Source: Telmatactis stephensoni (Eukaryota; Cnidaria; Anthozoa; Actiniaria; Isophelliidae). Taken from it: a DNA stretch of 64,000 bases. Positions 36,319-46,350 of this stretch are shown here, piece by piece; the first letter of the stretch is position 1, and each line of letters starts with the position of its first letter. The position numbers were made by a program, and so were the translations under genes. The notes below the pieces were generated by a model that ran no database searches, had not been told where the DNA came from, and saw nothing but the letters and a program-made list of their open reading frames with translations. The DNA is taken from the NCBI GenBank assembly GCA_029948255.1, contig JALIZF010001765.1:62001-126000 (forward strand), written 5' to 3'.

Positions 36319-38306
36319 CCCCCAAGACGGCACTATTGTCTAATGAATCACAAGGTAAACTGCACACTGAGTTGTCACTCCGGCTTTATACCCTCAGTAG
36401 GTCAGGCCAAACATATCCACACAGGAGTTGACTAATTTATAAAAAGAAACTGAATCAAATTATTTGTTTTCTTTCAAAAGCTTTATCATCAATTTCAGAG
36501 GAGTTAAACAGAAGCCGGTCATCTTCGATTAATTCGCCAGTGGTAGGTCGACCGTTATCAGTGTTTATCTCAGTTTGGGAGTTGATAAATGATCGAAAAG
36601 ACGTTTGCATAATACGACTAAACAGACTGATGGTAGTATGGGCTATAAAGGATAATTTTTTTTACTGGATGTGACGCAGGCCAAATGACGGACGTACTGA
36701 GATGTTTTCTTACTCGAGGATAAGTGCGTCTGTAGCCCGCAGATTATCAGACATCGGGATCGTTCGTTGTACTTCCTCTCTAGTGTAATGAACGATGTCC
36801 GCCCCTCATTCTAGCGGCACAACAGAGTTCCACACAAATCCACAAAATGGAGAATGCTATAATCTTCCTTTTACTAGTATAGGTGAATAAATAAATAAAT
36901 ATCAAAGGATTGTCACACGTTATTTTTCATTCCAGTATCCTGCGACAAGTTTGTCGAACATGAAGCCCAAGCAAACAAAGAAACCCGTATTTGTACGGAT
37001 CGACTTTTTACACCCAAGAAGCTTGTTTGTAAGTTCATTCTTCACGACTTATAAGATACCACCAAAAAACTGTCAGACTAAAAAGCCGTACACATGATAA
37101 AGCTTTTCTTGTAGCGTTGCGCGCATCAAGGCTTCAATGCGCGCGCAATCGAAATAAGAACACAGCCAAGCCTTTACAGGCACTTTCACATCTTTTGGCA
37201 ATCGGATTCAGAAGTTAATCCGAACTTTGGTTGCAAACTTCTAACATACGTCACAAGTTCAAAATGAATTTGGGAAGTTGAAAACAAACGTTGGAACTTT
37301 CTTGAGTTCATTGATAGTCAACGGTTTGTATTAGTCCCATTAATGAATTGATTTTTTAATAATTAAGGAAAAGTGCTTTCTGAAAATGTGCGCGCAAGCA
37401 TGATTGATTGTTGTTTGCAAAGCAAAACACAAGCTCCGATCGGTAAATCGTTCACCTTTTTAAGGCATCTTTTCAACAGCAGCTGGAAATTAAAACGCAG
37501 CTTGAAAAACAAAGTCGTAGAACAGCAAAGAATGGACAATGTCTGTTGGTGTGAATACAGTAAACAGTCACTTGCAAATAAAATTGCGAGCGATGACAAC
37601 CTCCCTCACCCCCCCCCCCCCCCCCCCAAAAAAAAAGATTAAAGGATCATATCTTCATTTCAGGGTCTTGCAAACTTAGACCTTGACAATACTGGTGAAG
37701 CTAATAAAGATTCAGCATCTGTCAGCCTCGTAAGTATACGTACTGTCTTGACACTCATAGAAATCACCTTTTATTTAGTCTTGTCACGCAAAGTTAACTC
37801 GCTTTCTAAAGACGGATCCAGGATCATCCTTCAGGAGGGTACAGCGTCATAGAAACCAGAAACCTTTGAAAAAATACCGAGAAGAGAAGCATCCCTCCCA
37901 TAAATTCACCTATGGTCTCTAATAATTTCCTTGCGTCAAGATCTCGCAACGACTTACGTTTTTCCATATTGTTAATTTTTGTATTGGTATAAAGGTCAGC
38001 CGTGGGGCTGAATGCGTGATGATTTCCAAGAAGTTTTTCGTGTCTCATGCTAAAGAACCAACGAAAAGATGGGTACGCCACAATGTAAGTACAGCCACTT
38101 CTCCCTACCACAAGTAAAGTTGACGTGGTCACCGTTTTTTCGAAAAAAAAAAGCATTATTTCAAAATTGTAATTTTCATGCTCCTATCAATTTGTTTCTA
38201 GGTTTTGCCATACCCTACCAAAGACATTCTACAACAAAACCTCCAACAAAAAGTCAACTGGAATGCATACAAACTAGAAATTGTTAACAAAGTTAAAGCT
38301 TCATGA
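24008..38306 (+). CDS. CNBD2: CNBD2-like cyclic nucleotide-binding protein
   Basis: Proposed exons: 24008-24328, 27086-27460, 29617-29687, 29837-29993, 30606-30680, 31554-31642, 31858-31931, 32382-32464, 33241-33324, 33941-34008, 34141-34218, 34442-34502, 34719-34905, 35874-35987, 36481-36542, 36936-37028, 37664-37729, 37995-38084, 38202-38306. All are GT-AG with matching phase, about 750 residues. The first two exons are the least certain: 24008 has an Arg/Ser-rich N-terminus (MSTKDKTSQS...), and the second could start at a nearby alternative acceptor (27098) or hold the true start (ATG 27143). The CNB fold spans about 364-455, with the phosphate-binding cassette FGETSILKQCRRTATV retaining the Glu and Arg that contact cAMP/cGMP. 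A second, weaker CNB-like segment follows. The segment FDPSLFKANKE...ILSLRPDERT resembles CNBD2, a soluble cyclic-nucleotide sensor linked to sperm function in mammals. Stop TGA at 38304. Confidence 0.75.
24832..26650. repeat. 1.8-kb near-perfect inverted repeat (palindrome) in CNBD2 intron 1
   Basis: The left arm 24832-25646 and right arm 25834-26650 are reverse complements over about 815 bp. I found only a substitution near the outer end, a 4-bp insertion with one substitution near 25927, and a 2-bp difference at the inner end. The spacer is about 187 bp. Outer ends are TAAGGTGGCTGGACCC and its complement. Each arm carries the same 71-codon open frame starting MNIQYREIKKNSS, which I regard as incidental. 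It is probably a foldback or long-TIR element; TA at both borders would fit a Tc1/mariner-type duplication. Confidence 0.95.
28536..28590. repeat. perfect-stem hairpin
   Basis: CTGACATATGTTTTC and GAAAACATATGTCAG pair around a 12-nt loop, within a CNBD2 intron between 27460 and 29617. The flanking GGTCACATGACC (about 28496) and GTCACGTGACC (about 28670) suggest a larger element. Confidence 0.75.
29122..29512. mobile_element. hAT-type MITE copy 3, 391 bp (CNBD2 intron)
   Basis: Flanked by a perfect 8-bp duplication GGTACACG (29114-29121 and 29513-29520). The ends are GGGACTCCATTGTAAAAGGA and TTTGACAATGGAGTCCC, inverted. Full-length, essentially the same size as copy 1 and in opposite orientation to it. 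Noncoding. Confidence 0.9.
30817..31395. mobile_element. compound TIR element, ~580 bp, with nested palindromes (CNBD2 intron)
   Basis: The outer arms (TATACACCTATTT... and ...AAATAGGTGTATA) extend about 50 bp inward through GTCACCGCTAAGAGCGATAG and its complement. A second palindrome (30858-30914 against 30983-31030) shares the block TAGTGCTTTGCGGTCTTGGA. A third inverted pair (AACGTCTGCGCATGC) links about 31045 with 31320. Three nested stems suggest insertion of related elements into one another, or internal duplication. Confidence 0.8.
32623..32998. mobile_element. MITE with AGACCCGTCCACACG ends (CNBD2 intron)
   Basis: Ends ATGCGTTTAGACCCGTCCAC and GTGGACGGGGTCTAAAACGC are inverted. The interior is rich in CGTTTACG and CGTTTTCG motifs with clustered CpG, unlike the surrounding AT-rich intron. 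About 370 bp with no ORF of note. Similar CGTTT-rich hAT-like MITEs are common in animal genomes (general knowledge). Confidence 0.75.
35133..35735 (+). repeat. 17-bp minisatellite array A (CNBD2 intron)
   Basis: About 35 head-to-tail copies of AAGACGGACACCTCTCT, mostly identical, with variants GATGGACAC and GACGGTCAC. There is a partial higher-order duplication (35170-35260 and 35285-35360 share the same variant order). Diverged copies precede it from about 35090. The same unit forms array B on the opposite strand at 56.3-57.0 kb. Confidence 0.97.
36191..36322. mobile_element. hairpin MITE, ~132 bp (CNBD2 intron)
   Basis: Arms of about 57 bp pair, GGAGCTGTTTATGTGGAGGC on the left and GCCTCCATATAAACAGCCCC on the right, through GCGAGCCAGCCCGGTAAGC. 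The central loop is GTGGCCCCCAGGGAAAAG. GC-rich relative to its flanks. Confidence 0.85.
37608..37627 (+). repeat. poly(C) tract (CNBD2 intron)
   Basis: About 18 consecutive C residues followed by an A run, roughly 36 bp upstream of the acceptor for the exon at 37664. Similar C/G runs occur at 22672, 48181 and 60058. Confidence 0.85.
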
Positions 38307-38435
38307 CAGTTAGCTAGGCTGGTCATAGACAATGTCTTTATGAAATACTCCCATTTTGAGTTCCCATTTGCTCAGTGTTAACCTTGATAGCACGTTATGT
38401 ATTCTTTACTAAGAGCCTGGGGAAAGGTATGGAAT

Positions 38436-38613
38436 CAGGGGCAGATTTAGGGGAGGGGTGCAGGGGTGCACACCCCCTCCTGAAATGACTTTGAATCCTT
38501 TTTTCTCAATATTTTTCCAAAACATCTTCTCTGAAGTTTTCAATTTATATGATGGTGCACCCTCTCCTTAAGATAGTATTCCCCTCCTGAAGAGAATCCT
38601 GGATCTGTCCCTG
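38436..38613 (-). mobile_element. CAGGGGCGGAT-family element, copy 2
   Basis: It starts CAGGGGCAGATTTAGGGG and ends GGATCTGTCCCTG. Its interior is the reverse-complement order of the copy at 6556-6717 (GGTGCACACCCCCTCCTGA block, then the TTCTCAATATTTTT region). About 178 bp. Confidence 0.75.
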
Positions 38614-39007
38614 GGAATGTACATGAATGAACAGAGCAAATACTTTAAAATTCCACAGGTTTTAGCTTAAATGTATGAATAGTTTACTAGAAATCAAGGC
38701 TAACACTGAGCAACAGCTGTTTCGGCCTTGTTGGGCCTCATCAGCACGGTGAACTGGATACTGGTCAAGTTCCCACTGAGAAAAGTGAATATGGTGCTGG
38801 ACGTCACCCAGCCATGTGGGATGTTGGTTCACACAGCTCGAAATACTATGAGCATGCTCAGTGAACCGGGCATAAACTAATGCCTTTATTCGTCACTGAG
38901 CAACACACATACAGAACACATGTATATGTACAGACTACCATTACAGCACAAAACGTTTTACTGTAGATTAGTGAGTGTGATATCAGACTTACAACAGTCT
39001 CTAGGCA

Positions 39008-39366
39008 TGTGGGGGACTCCTATAATATTATATAGAAGGGTGAGGATACTTGTCAGAAATCTTGAAAATGACCCCTAAAAGGAATGACCTCAAAAACAAA
39101 TGACTAAATAAATCTTACAAATGTAAACTACTTTATTGATGAGTGTTAAGTTACAAAATCAGATGATTAAAACTGTAGCTGTAATTCTTATATCAGGCTT
39201 GGGTATCTTATACCTATTTACTGAAATAAACACCCTAAAAGGCACTGGCTTTGGTCTCTGGTGTCCAATAAACTTTGAGGCTCCCTAAAAGGAACCAGAT
39301 CCCTGACCTAGACCCCTAAAAGGTACAACGAGCATCCCTGCCCTATTGGAGTCTCCCTCCCCAGTT
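39008..39366. mobile_element. hAT-type MITE copy 4, 359 bp, diverged
   Basis: Flanked by TCTAGGCA (39000-39007) and TCTAGGCT (39367-39374), a 7/8 match. Ends TGGGGGACTCC and GGAGTCTCCCTCCCC are inverted, with the interior ACCCCTAAAAGG motifs of the family. More diverged than copies 1 and 3, so probably older. Confidence 0.75.
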
Positions 39367-41560
39367 TCTAGGCTAAATATGTAAATACTGGGCCTTCCTT
39401 TGCTACTCTACTTTTTGATTGGATCCTACAACATGAAGCTTAAATCTGTGACCACTTTTTGTCTTGCCATCCTCCAATTAGAGATAAAAGAATCCTTCGA
39501 TCAGAGATCAGAGACAAAATAATCCTTCGATCTTGATTGAATGATTGCTCAATGGAAAGTATGAAAATACATTATAGCTGGTCATACTTTTGACCTTTGT
39601 GCTGTAATGTAAAAAGGTGGGGGAATCAATGGAGGGCCCAGCATCTGAACTAAGAGGTTAAAACCAGGAAAAAATCATACCAGGAAAAAATCCCAGGGAG
39701 ATCTGGCTATACAGTATTAACCAAATAAAACAGAATTTATGTTCTCTATATTTTAATTATTTGTAAATATGAAATAAAACTATTTATTTTAATACTGTTA
39801 AACTTTATATAATAATTTACTTCCAAGAGTGACTTTAAAGTCATCTTGAAATTTTACTAAGAGTTTCTTTATAGAGTTCTCTTTAGTGTCTTTTTTGTAC
39901 ATAAAGCCAATCTCATTAATGTGGTCCAGATAAAAGGCATTTAGACTACAAAATAATATCACATTTCATTAAGTATTTATCACTCTAATACATTCATAAG
40001 GAGCTTAATTGCTTCTTTTTTTGCTTTCTTTGGCTCTGAAACTGTTAATTCCACATGCGAACCATATTTCTCCTGAGAAACCTTCATGTTCTAAGGTTTT
40101 AACTTTTTACCTTTCTTTCATGCACTTTTAGTCAAGCATCATTTTGGAGCCAGTTTTGTCTTTTTGGACCTTTTAAACCCTTCAAGATGTACATTATTAA
40201 TTTATAAGTTACAGACAGGAGTTTTAAATTTTCTGAGAAATCAATATTTAATGGAGTACATGTACAAGACATTTACTGTAGTCTAAATGTCTTTACCAGC
40301 TGAGCTGATGTTAACGAGATTGACTTGTTCTTATGATTATATAGTAACTACAGCTTGAATATATATTTCTTAGACATTAATTTTACAATATTTCTTACCG
40401 GTATGTCTAAAATATGTAGCATGCACTTTTATACCTAATAAATAGTGAAAAGGTATCAAAACAACAGAAATACTTAAATGTTGATGGTAATATGGTAAAA
40501 ATATGCAGCAGAAACCTTGCAAAATCCCATTGCAAATAGTGAAAAAGATATCAGTGGTATTTGAAAAAAGGCATCTTTTTGTGCAGAACCTCATCATAAT
40601 TATTATCTAATATAAGAGGGTACTTCCCTTCAATCATAAACTTTTGTCTGGAACAAAACCTTATTTGTGGTGAACTAGACACAGGTAAAAATGCATTGCG
40701 CACACTCGGAAGTTTGAAATAAAACCATTAGAGGTTTAGTAAGTCTTGAAAGTTAAGGCTGTCCATGAAAAGTTAGTGCTTATCTTTTACTAAAACATCA
40801 CTTTAGTTTCAAATTAACTATGTCTTGGTATGTAGGTATGTTATAATTGGTGATATCGCTTTAGTTATTCTCTTTCCCTGGTGAAAACATACACGAGAAA
40901 TTTGCATAATACACAACAGTAGAATCAATGGTACTTTTATTTTTGTAAACACGAACGTGTCCTTGAATTTCTGCCAAATTTCTGAGCATGCACAATGCGT
41001 TTTTCACCTGTGTCAGTGAACTGGTTATCATTATTTTAGTCAATGAATAGACATTTTTAATACAGGTAAAAAGGTGTTAAAAAAGGTATCATTGCACGCT
41101 CACCATTCGTCTCGCTTCGATGCAAAGGCACGGCTACCTTTCAACATGGCACAGGGAACTGTGAAGGGGACTATTCAGCATTTTTCTTACAAACTTGAGG
41201 TTGAATTTGAAGATCACTCCCCCATCCCACCTTATCACAATATTGTCAACTAAAAATCATGCCTACTGTATGGGAAATCAGCTGAAACAACATTGAGAAG
41301 GAAGAAGGGATTGACTGTATTTTTAATCTGTATAGTGACTGCAATGATCTCTGCAAAAATCAGCATTGCCTCAACCAGTTATATCCAAGATAGATTGGAC
41401 ACAAATCCAGAAATCTAAAAAACCATTGATTTTAATCTAAGATAAACACTAATAACCCTTTGAACAACCAGGCCTAGGGTTCTTTTAGTTGACATTTAAC
41501 AATATTTTTCTAGTACATAAACTTACCTAAAAAAGTCCAAGAAAGCTGAGCCAGCACACT

Positions 41561-44265
41561 TTACTCCAGTTCATCACCATCCCTTGGTCCTGACAAACTC
41601 TCACTGATATCTCCATCTTCAGTGTTACAACTCTTTATACTACTAACATTTCTCAGAGATTGAACATCACACTGGCACCCAGTTACCCCTGCTCCAGCTC
41701 TTGGGTTGCTCATCTCAGCATTCACTTCCCATTTATCTTCCAGTGGATTGTATGACTCCATTGAACCAAGGTACTGTGACCCATTATGTCCCCCCACAGC
41801 CCAAATACGTTCTCCCAAGGCACCTGTTCCAACCCCACCTCTACATGTATTCAAACTTGCAACATATGTCCACTGATTTGTAGCAGGATCATATTGTTCA
41901 ACTGAGTCAAGGGGTACGGAATCATCAAAACCTCCAACTGCATAGAGATATTGTCCAACAACAGCTACACCAACACCTAAGACAAAAATGAGTTAGATTG
42001 TTGTTGACTTAAGGGTTCATAAACTGATGGGTAAAGGGAAAAGTTTGGATTTACATCTGTTCTCCTTCAGGACCATTTTTGTGGATGGGAGTGGCTTACA
42101 TCTTCTCTCCTTCAAGACCATCTTGGGGGGAGGGGAGAGGGACAGCAGTGTCAATGCTCAATTCCATGGTTAATTTTTATGAGCAGTACAGATCATTCTA
42201 AAGGAAGTCAAACAATGGACCCAGGAGTGGGGAACTCCAAACATTTTGGAGATTTGGGAGAGGGAGGATCATCATGCCTTTTTAGGGGTCAAAATTGCAG
42301 GGTTTGGTACCTTTTAGGGTACTCATTATCAGACACTGATTCTTTTATGAAGTATGAGTTTGAAAACTGAACAAGAAAGAAAGTACTTGATGCACGATAT
42401 TATTGAATTAAAACAAAAACAGGGCCAGAAAAAGCTTGAGCCACACCTAAATATATTGGGTCCCCCCATGGGACAACAGTGAATCAAATCAAGAACCTTT
42501 TTATATGAAGGCTAATTTCAAGGTAAGCTCCAAATAAAGTCAATACCTGCTCGTTTTCTGTTCATAGGAGCTATGCTTGTCCATCTGTTGGTGTGAGGAT
42601 TGTATTTTTCTACTGATTGTAACGAGGCAGAGCCATCATTCCCACCAATAGCATACAGGACAGCCCCCTAGACCAGCCATTCCAACACCACCACGCTTAT
42701 GCTGCATAGGGCACACCATACTCCACTCGTTGCTATCAGGGTCATACCTAACACAACAGAGATATTTCATTGTATTTGTTTAGCTCTTTCCAGACAGCCA
42801 AAATCAAGTAAAAATTATTGTATAGTAATTCACAAAAGGAAAGTATAACAAAGTTGAGATCTATTTTGGGGACCTAGGGCATCTCATGTTGGGAATGGTC
42901 CCTAACCAATAATTGGCTATAAAGCCTTGTTCACATGATTTTACTTCTCATGAGCAGTTCATTTTTCACACTTACATGCATATGATAAATACAATACTGA
43001 GTCTGCATCATGTTGCTAAGCAACAAATACAAGTTGCACTTATGATTTTGTTTATTAGGCTTGCAATATTAAATGAAATTCTTTACCTTTCAACAATATC
43101 AAAGCATGTTGACTCATCCAAGCCTCCAGCAACGTATATCACTCCTTCCAGCACCCCTGCTGACATACCCCTTCGATACGTCTTCATTGCTGCAACCTCG
43201 CACCATCTATTATTGGTAGGATCAAAGCATTCTACAGAATTAAGGTGCTGTATTCCATCGTGCCCACCAATGGCATATACAAGTCCATTCAATGAAGCTA
43301 CTGCAACATGCCTACGTGGGGTTGAAAGCTGAGCTACTGAAAACCATATATCATTAAACCAATCATAACATTCAATGCACTGGAAAGGTTCACCAGTTTT
43401 CCCTCTTCCTCCAACTGAAAACAACACTCCCGCTGTGGACTTCCTCGGCTGGGTCCTAAAACAGCTGACATTGGATGGACAAAGTTTAAAGTTCTTTGCT
43501 TCATCCACAAAGTTTCTACAAGCTATGTTCTCTCGGATCAGCTCTGTTGGATTCTACATTTTGCAGTAGGTAATTTATGGGGAGTAAGGGAAGGCGAATT
43601 TGGGCTAATAAGTCAGGAAGGAATTGACTTCTCTTTTCTGACTGGAAGTACACCCATTTCATGACAGACTCAAAAGCTTGTTCTTCCTGTTTGACGTTGA
43701 GATCAATGCCTGACACAATATCCAATAAATGCTTAGGTGACACTTTCAAAAACATTTCTGTGTTCATCAACGTGGAGAAATAGCGCCGTGCAAAAGCATC
43801 AGCGACACGTAGAAAGTCTAAACACCCATGCAACTCGGCAAACGCTCGCATTTCTAAGCAGTTCGAAGGATGAAGATGTTTTTTCATGAATTCACTACAA
43901 GCATGTACAACTTCGTCTAATTGGAGAACTGCTGAAGCCGTGAGAAGGGACTCAATGTTGTCAATGTTGATTGTTATTTTCCTGGTGTAGACAAAATTAA
44001 TCAACTGTACAACAGCTGCTTCTGACAACCCTTGAATTTCTATAACATCTTGTGAAGACTCAAGCATAGAGTTCGTAAACATACCACGAAAGTATGGGCT
44101 ACAAGACGCCAAGACTACTCGATGACAGTTAATCTTTCGATCGCCAGTTTGGATAACTACATCACACAGTTTCTGTTCTTGAAATAACTGATTTAGGATT
44201 TCGAAAGCTTGCTGAGGAAGGCATGTCGCTTCGTAAGAGAAAGAGTCCATTAAAATATCGCCCAT
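41561..44265 (-). CDS. KLHL8: KLHL8 BTB-BACK-Kelch protein (two +1 frame breaks)
   Basis: Substrate adaptor for Cullin-3 ubiquitin ligase (family knowledge). Exons: 44265-43087, 42747-42547, 41976-41561. Domains are BTB (LCDVVIQTGDRKINCHRVVL...), BACK (about 130-235), and six Kelch repeats with GG doublets (SVGGRG, AIGGHDG, VAGGLD, AIGGNDG, AVGGFD, AVGGHNG). The C-terminus PRAGAGVTGCQC resembles vertebrate KLHL8. The frame is broken twice: near 43545-43560 (after LLQNVES, resuming at PTELIRENIAC) and at a run of five G on the coding strand (42664-42668), inside Kelch 4 before AVLYAIGG. Removing one base at each gives 1794 nt, 597 residues, with all exon phases consistent. As written, the protein would stop soon after BACK. 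The start ATG at 44265 (MGDILMDS) is the first ATG in frame; upstream in-frame codons have no ATG. Confidence 0.85.
42220..42330. mobile_element. fragment of hAT-type MITE family (KLHL8 intron 2)
   Basis: The piece GGGGAACTCCA ... TTTTTAGGGGTCAAAATTG ... GGTACCTTTTAGGGTA resembles one half of the family seen at 17581, 29122 and 39008. No clear target duplication. Confidence 0.5.
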
Positions 44266-44493
44266 TTCAAGTGTCAACGACTTTTCGAACAAAATTAAAC
44301 CGAGTCGGACTTGTTCGATAAGCTTAAATATTTCTCCAGCGGATTTCTAAACGAGAGAATAAAAAAATTGAGATTTTTTTTTTTTAACCACGCTTCAGCT
44401 TAAGAACTCCTTCGGCCCAGACTGAACACCAGAACGAAGGCCTTGACAGCTAAAAATAAAAAATAAAAATAAAAACTCAAATTTTCCTGACAA

Positions 44494-44505
44494 CAAAATG
44501 GCGGC
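44494..44505 (+). promoter_or_regulatory. YY1-like site upstream of KLHL8
   Basis: CAAAATGGCGGC, an exact match to the YY1 core consensus, lies 229 nt upstream of the KLHL8 start codon, where a core promoter or 5'UTR is expected. YY1 sites are typical of TATA-less housekeeping promoters (known); use here is inferred. Confidence 0.45.
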
Positions 44506-44786
44506 TGAAATACAAACACTAGTGTTTAGTCTCCTCTCAAGATAAGCATAAGACAGGAAACCCAAAATATCCCGTTTGCGTTATAGAAAATGGAAACCGT
44601 CCAGAGGATCCAAAGAATATTTTTAAAAGTGTACAGAGCGCATCCCCAAATCTGCCCTGTTTACTTTTTGAGACACTACAGTGGTTCTATAACAGTAAAA
44701 CAAAAATTAATGCTGCTAGAGTTTGATCAGGTAGTGACGTCATGGACAACATTCCTTACTGTAAGGTAACTGTTGAGGTTTTTCCC

Positions 44787-44870
44787 CAGGGGCGGATCCA
44801 GGATTATCTTCAGGAGGGGTTGCACCATTTTCAGAAGGGGGTGCACCATCATATAAATTGGAAACTGCCA
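44787..44870 (+). mobile_element. CAGGGGCGGAT-family element, 5' half only
   Basis: Starts CAGGGGCGGATCCAGGATTA and continues through two GGGGTGCACCAT blocks and CATATAAATTGGAAACT as in copy 1, then loses similarity. Truncated. Confidence 0.7.
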
Positions 44871-45180
44871 AGAGGATATATGTAGTATAGAACAGAATTC
44901 CCCATTCATCTGATTTAGGGTTCCCTAGCCTGTGAACAGGCTCAGGGGGGATTGGGGAGGGGGAGGAGGGGAGGGGAGGGCTAGGCTCCCTTCTCAAGTG
45001 GGACATTCCTTCAAATCCACAATTATTCTGACCATAGTGGATGAATCCGCAAATCCGTTCTTAATAATATCATTATACGAGAATCTGCATGTAAAAGAAG
45101 GCTCAATCTGGCCGCCGATCTGCAAACCCCCATGTCCCCCTCCTTCTCATGAAAGAGACATCAAGGGACATCTTTTCTCT

Positions 45181-45292
45181 TAGCCTCCCTCGCAGCCGTG
45201 TTTAGCCTTGTCACGCAACGCTCCCTCGGAAAAACAGGAGGGAGGGAGGGAGCATTGCGTGACGAGGCTAAACACAGTTGCGAGGGAGACTA
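45181..45292. mobile_element. 112-bp hairpin MITE with 9-bp target duplication (MULE-like)
   Basis: Arms TAGCCTCCCTCGCAGCCGTG and its imperfect complement ending GTTGCGAGGGAGACTA pair over about 47 bp. Both sides carry CTTTTCTCT (45172-45180 and 45293-45301). A 9-bp duplication is the hallmark of Mutator-like elements. Confidence 0.85.
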
Positions 45293-46062
45293 CTTTTCTC
45301 TCAAATAATAAATCATATTTACAATCTCTGTTTCTTTATAAATTATAATACTGGGAGGTGTAGAAAAACTCAAAAGTTTGTACCCCTAAACCTCCCCCCC
45401 CCCCCACCACTACACACACACAGACACACACCTCCCCAGGATTTGAATAGGAATGTTTTGTCATTGCAGGAGAGTTATGAGACCTCTATGACAATCACTG
45501 ATCTTAGTGGAATCACTAATATTTACAGAAATACAGTCAAACTTCTTCATATATAACAGCTACCTTGGGGTCAAAATACATGTAAACAGCCATTGTGAAG
45601 AAGTGGTCATTAGTGGTGGTCAGACTGTGTCAACATTGCATAAGTAAAGAACTAATATAATCATTATTTTGTATCTCAAGCAAAAACTATAAATCTATGT
45701 GAAATCAAGCTTTCAGACAGCATGTCCATAGTCCACATTTCATTCATCCACTTTATTTCTGAATTTTCTCATCCACAAAATTTCAACAGTAAAATTTTAC
45801 AGAGCTTATAAATAAGTCAAATAATTGACCAAGAAATATATTAGATCTTTGTAATGTACCATAAAAATACCACTGCCTTGAATGTAATATGAAATTGATG
45901 AGATTTATACTTTCACAATGAATAAAAAGAAAATAGAACTTATCCGAATAGTACATCTTCAATGATCTAAAATTATGGATATCTAATGAAAGGGCAAGCT
46001 AAGGATAACACAGTGTAGTATAGCAAAATGCTTAAAATCTTTAAATGTTATCATTATATTGT

Positions 46063-46115
46063 ATTAGGAAAGGGCATAACAATAAATCGTTATCGTTATG
46101 CCCTTTCCTAATACA
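46063..46115. repeat. 21-bp perfect hairpin
   Basis: GTATTAGGAAAGGGCATAAC pairs with GTTATGCCCTTTCCTAATAC around an AT-rich loop of about 13 nt. It lies in the probable TRMT9B 3'UTR, so it would form a stable stem in the transcript. Confidence 0.85.
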
Positions 46116-46350
46116 ATTTTAAGATGGAGAAATCAAATTATCATTATATTAGTACAGTGCTTCAAATTTTAATTAAATATGACATGCCATGCAATCAAAT
46201 GCTTAAATACTCTTTGAAAATTAAATACTCTTTTGAATGTGCTTTTAAAATAAATTAAAAAATAAAAATATATCCATAAAAATCTTTTTGCAATCTTGAT
46301 GAAAAACTTTTAAAATGCGTATTAATAATAAAAGTAATTACTTTAAAAAC

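Larger units (their letters stand above)
38307..41560. other. convergent CNBD2-KLHL8 intergenic region / KLHL8 3'UTR
   Basis: The two genes end towards each other here. It includes a CAGGGGC-family element and a hAT-type MITE (both listed). The rest is AT-rich noncoding sequence, part of which is likely KLHL8 3'UTR. Several minus-strand AATAAA candidates exist (for example near 40935) but none stands out. No convincing gene. Confidence 0.55.
44266..46350. other. KLHL8-TRMT9B intergenic region
   Basis: It holds the KLHL8 promoter, a CAGGGGC-family half-element, a 112-bp hairpin with 9-bp flanking duplication, a poly(C)/(CA) stretch at 45397-45431, and AT-rich DNA that is probably TRMT9B 3'UTR from about 45750 to 46350. 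No further gene seen. Confidence 0.5.

Noticed and set aside
42664..42668. Programmed +1 ribosomal frameshift in KLHL8
   Set aside because: No known slippery context or stimulatory structure recognised, and the other breaks in the window point to a common technical or neutral cause.
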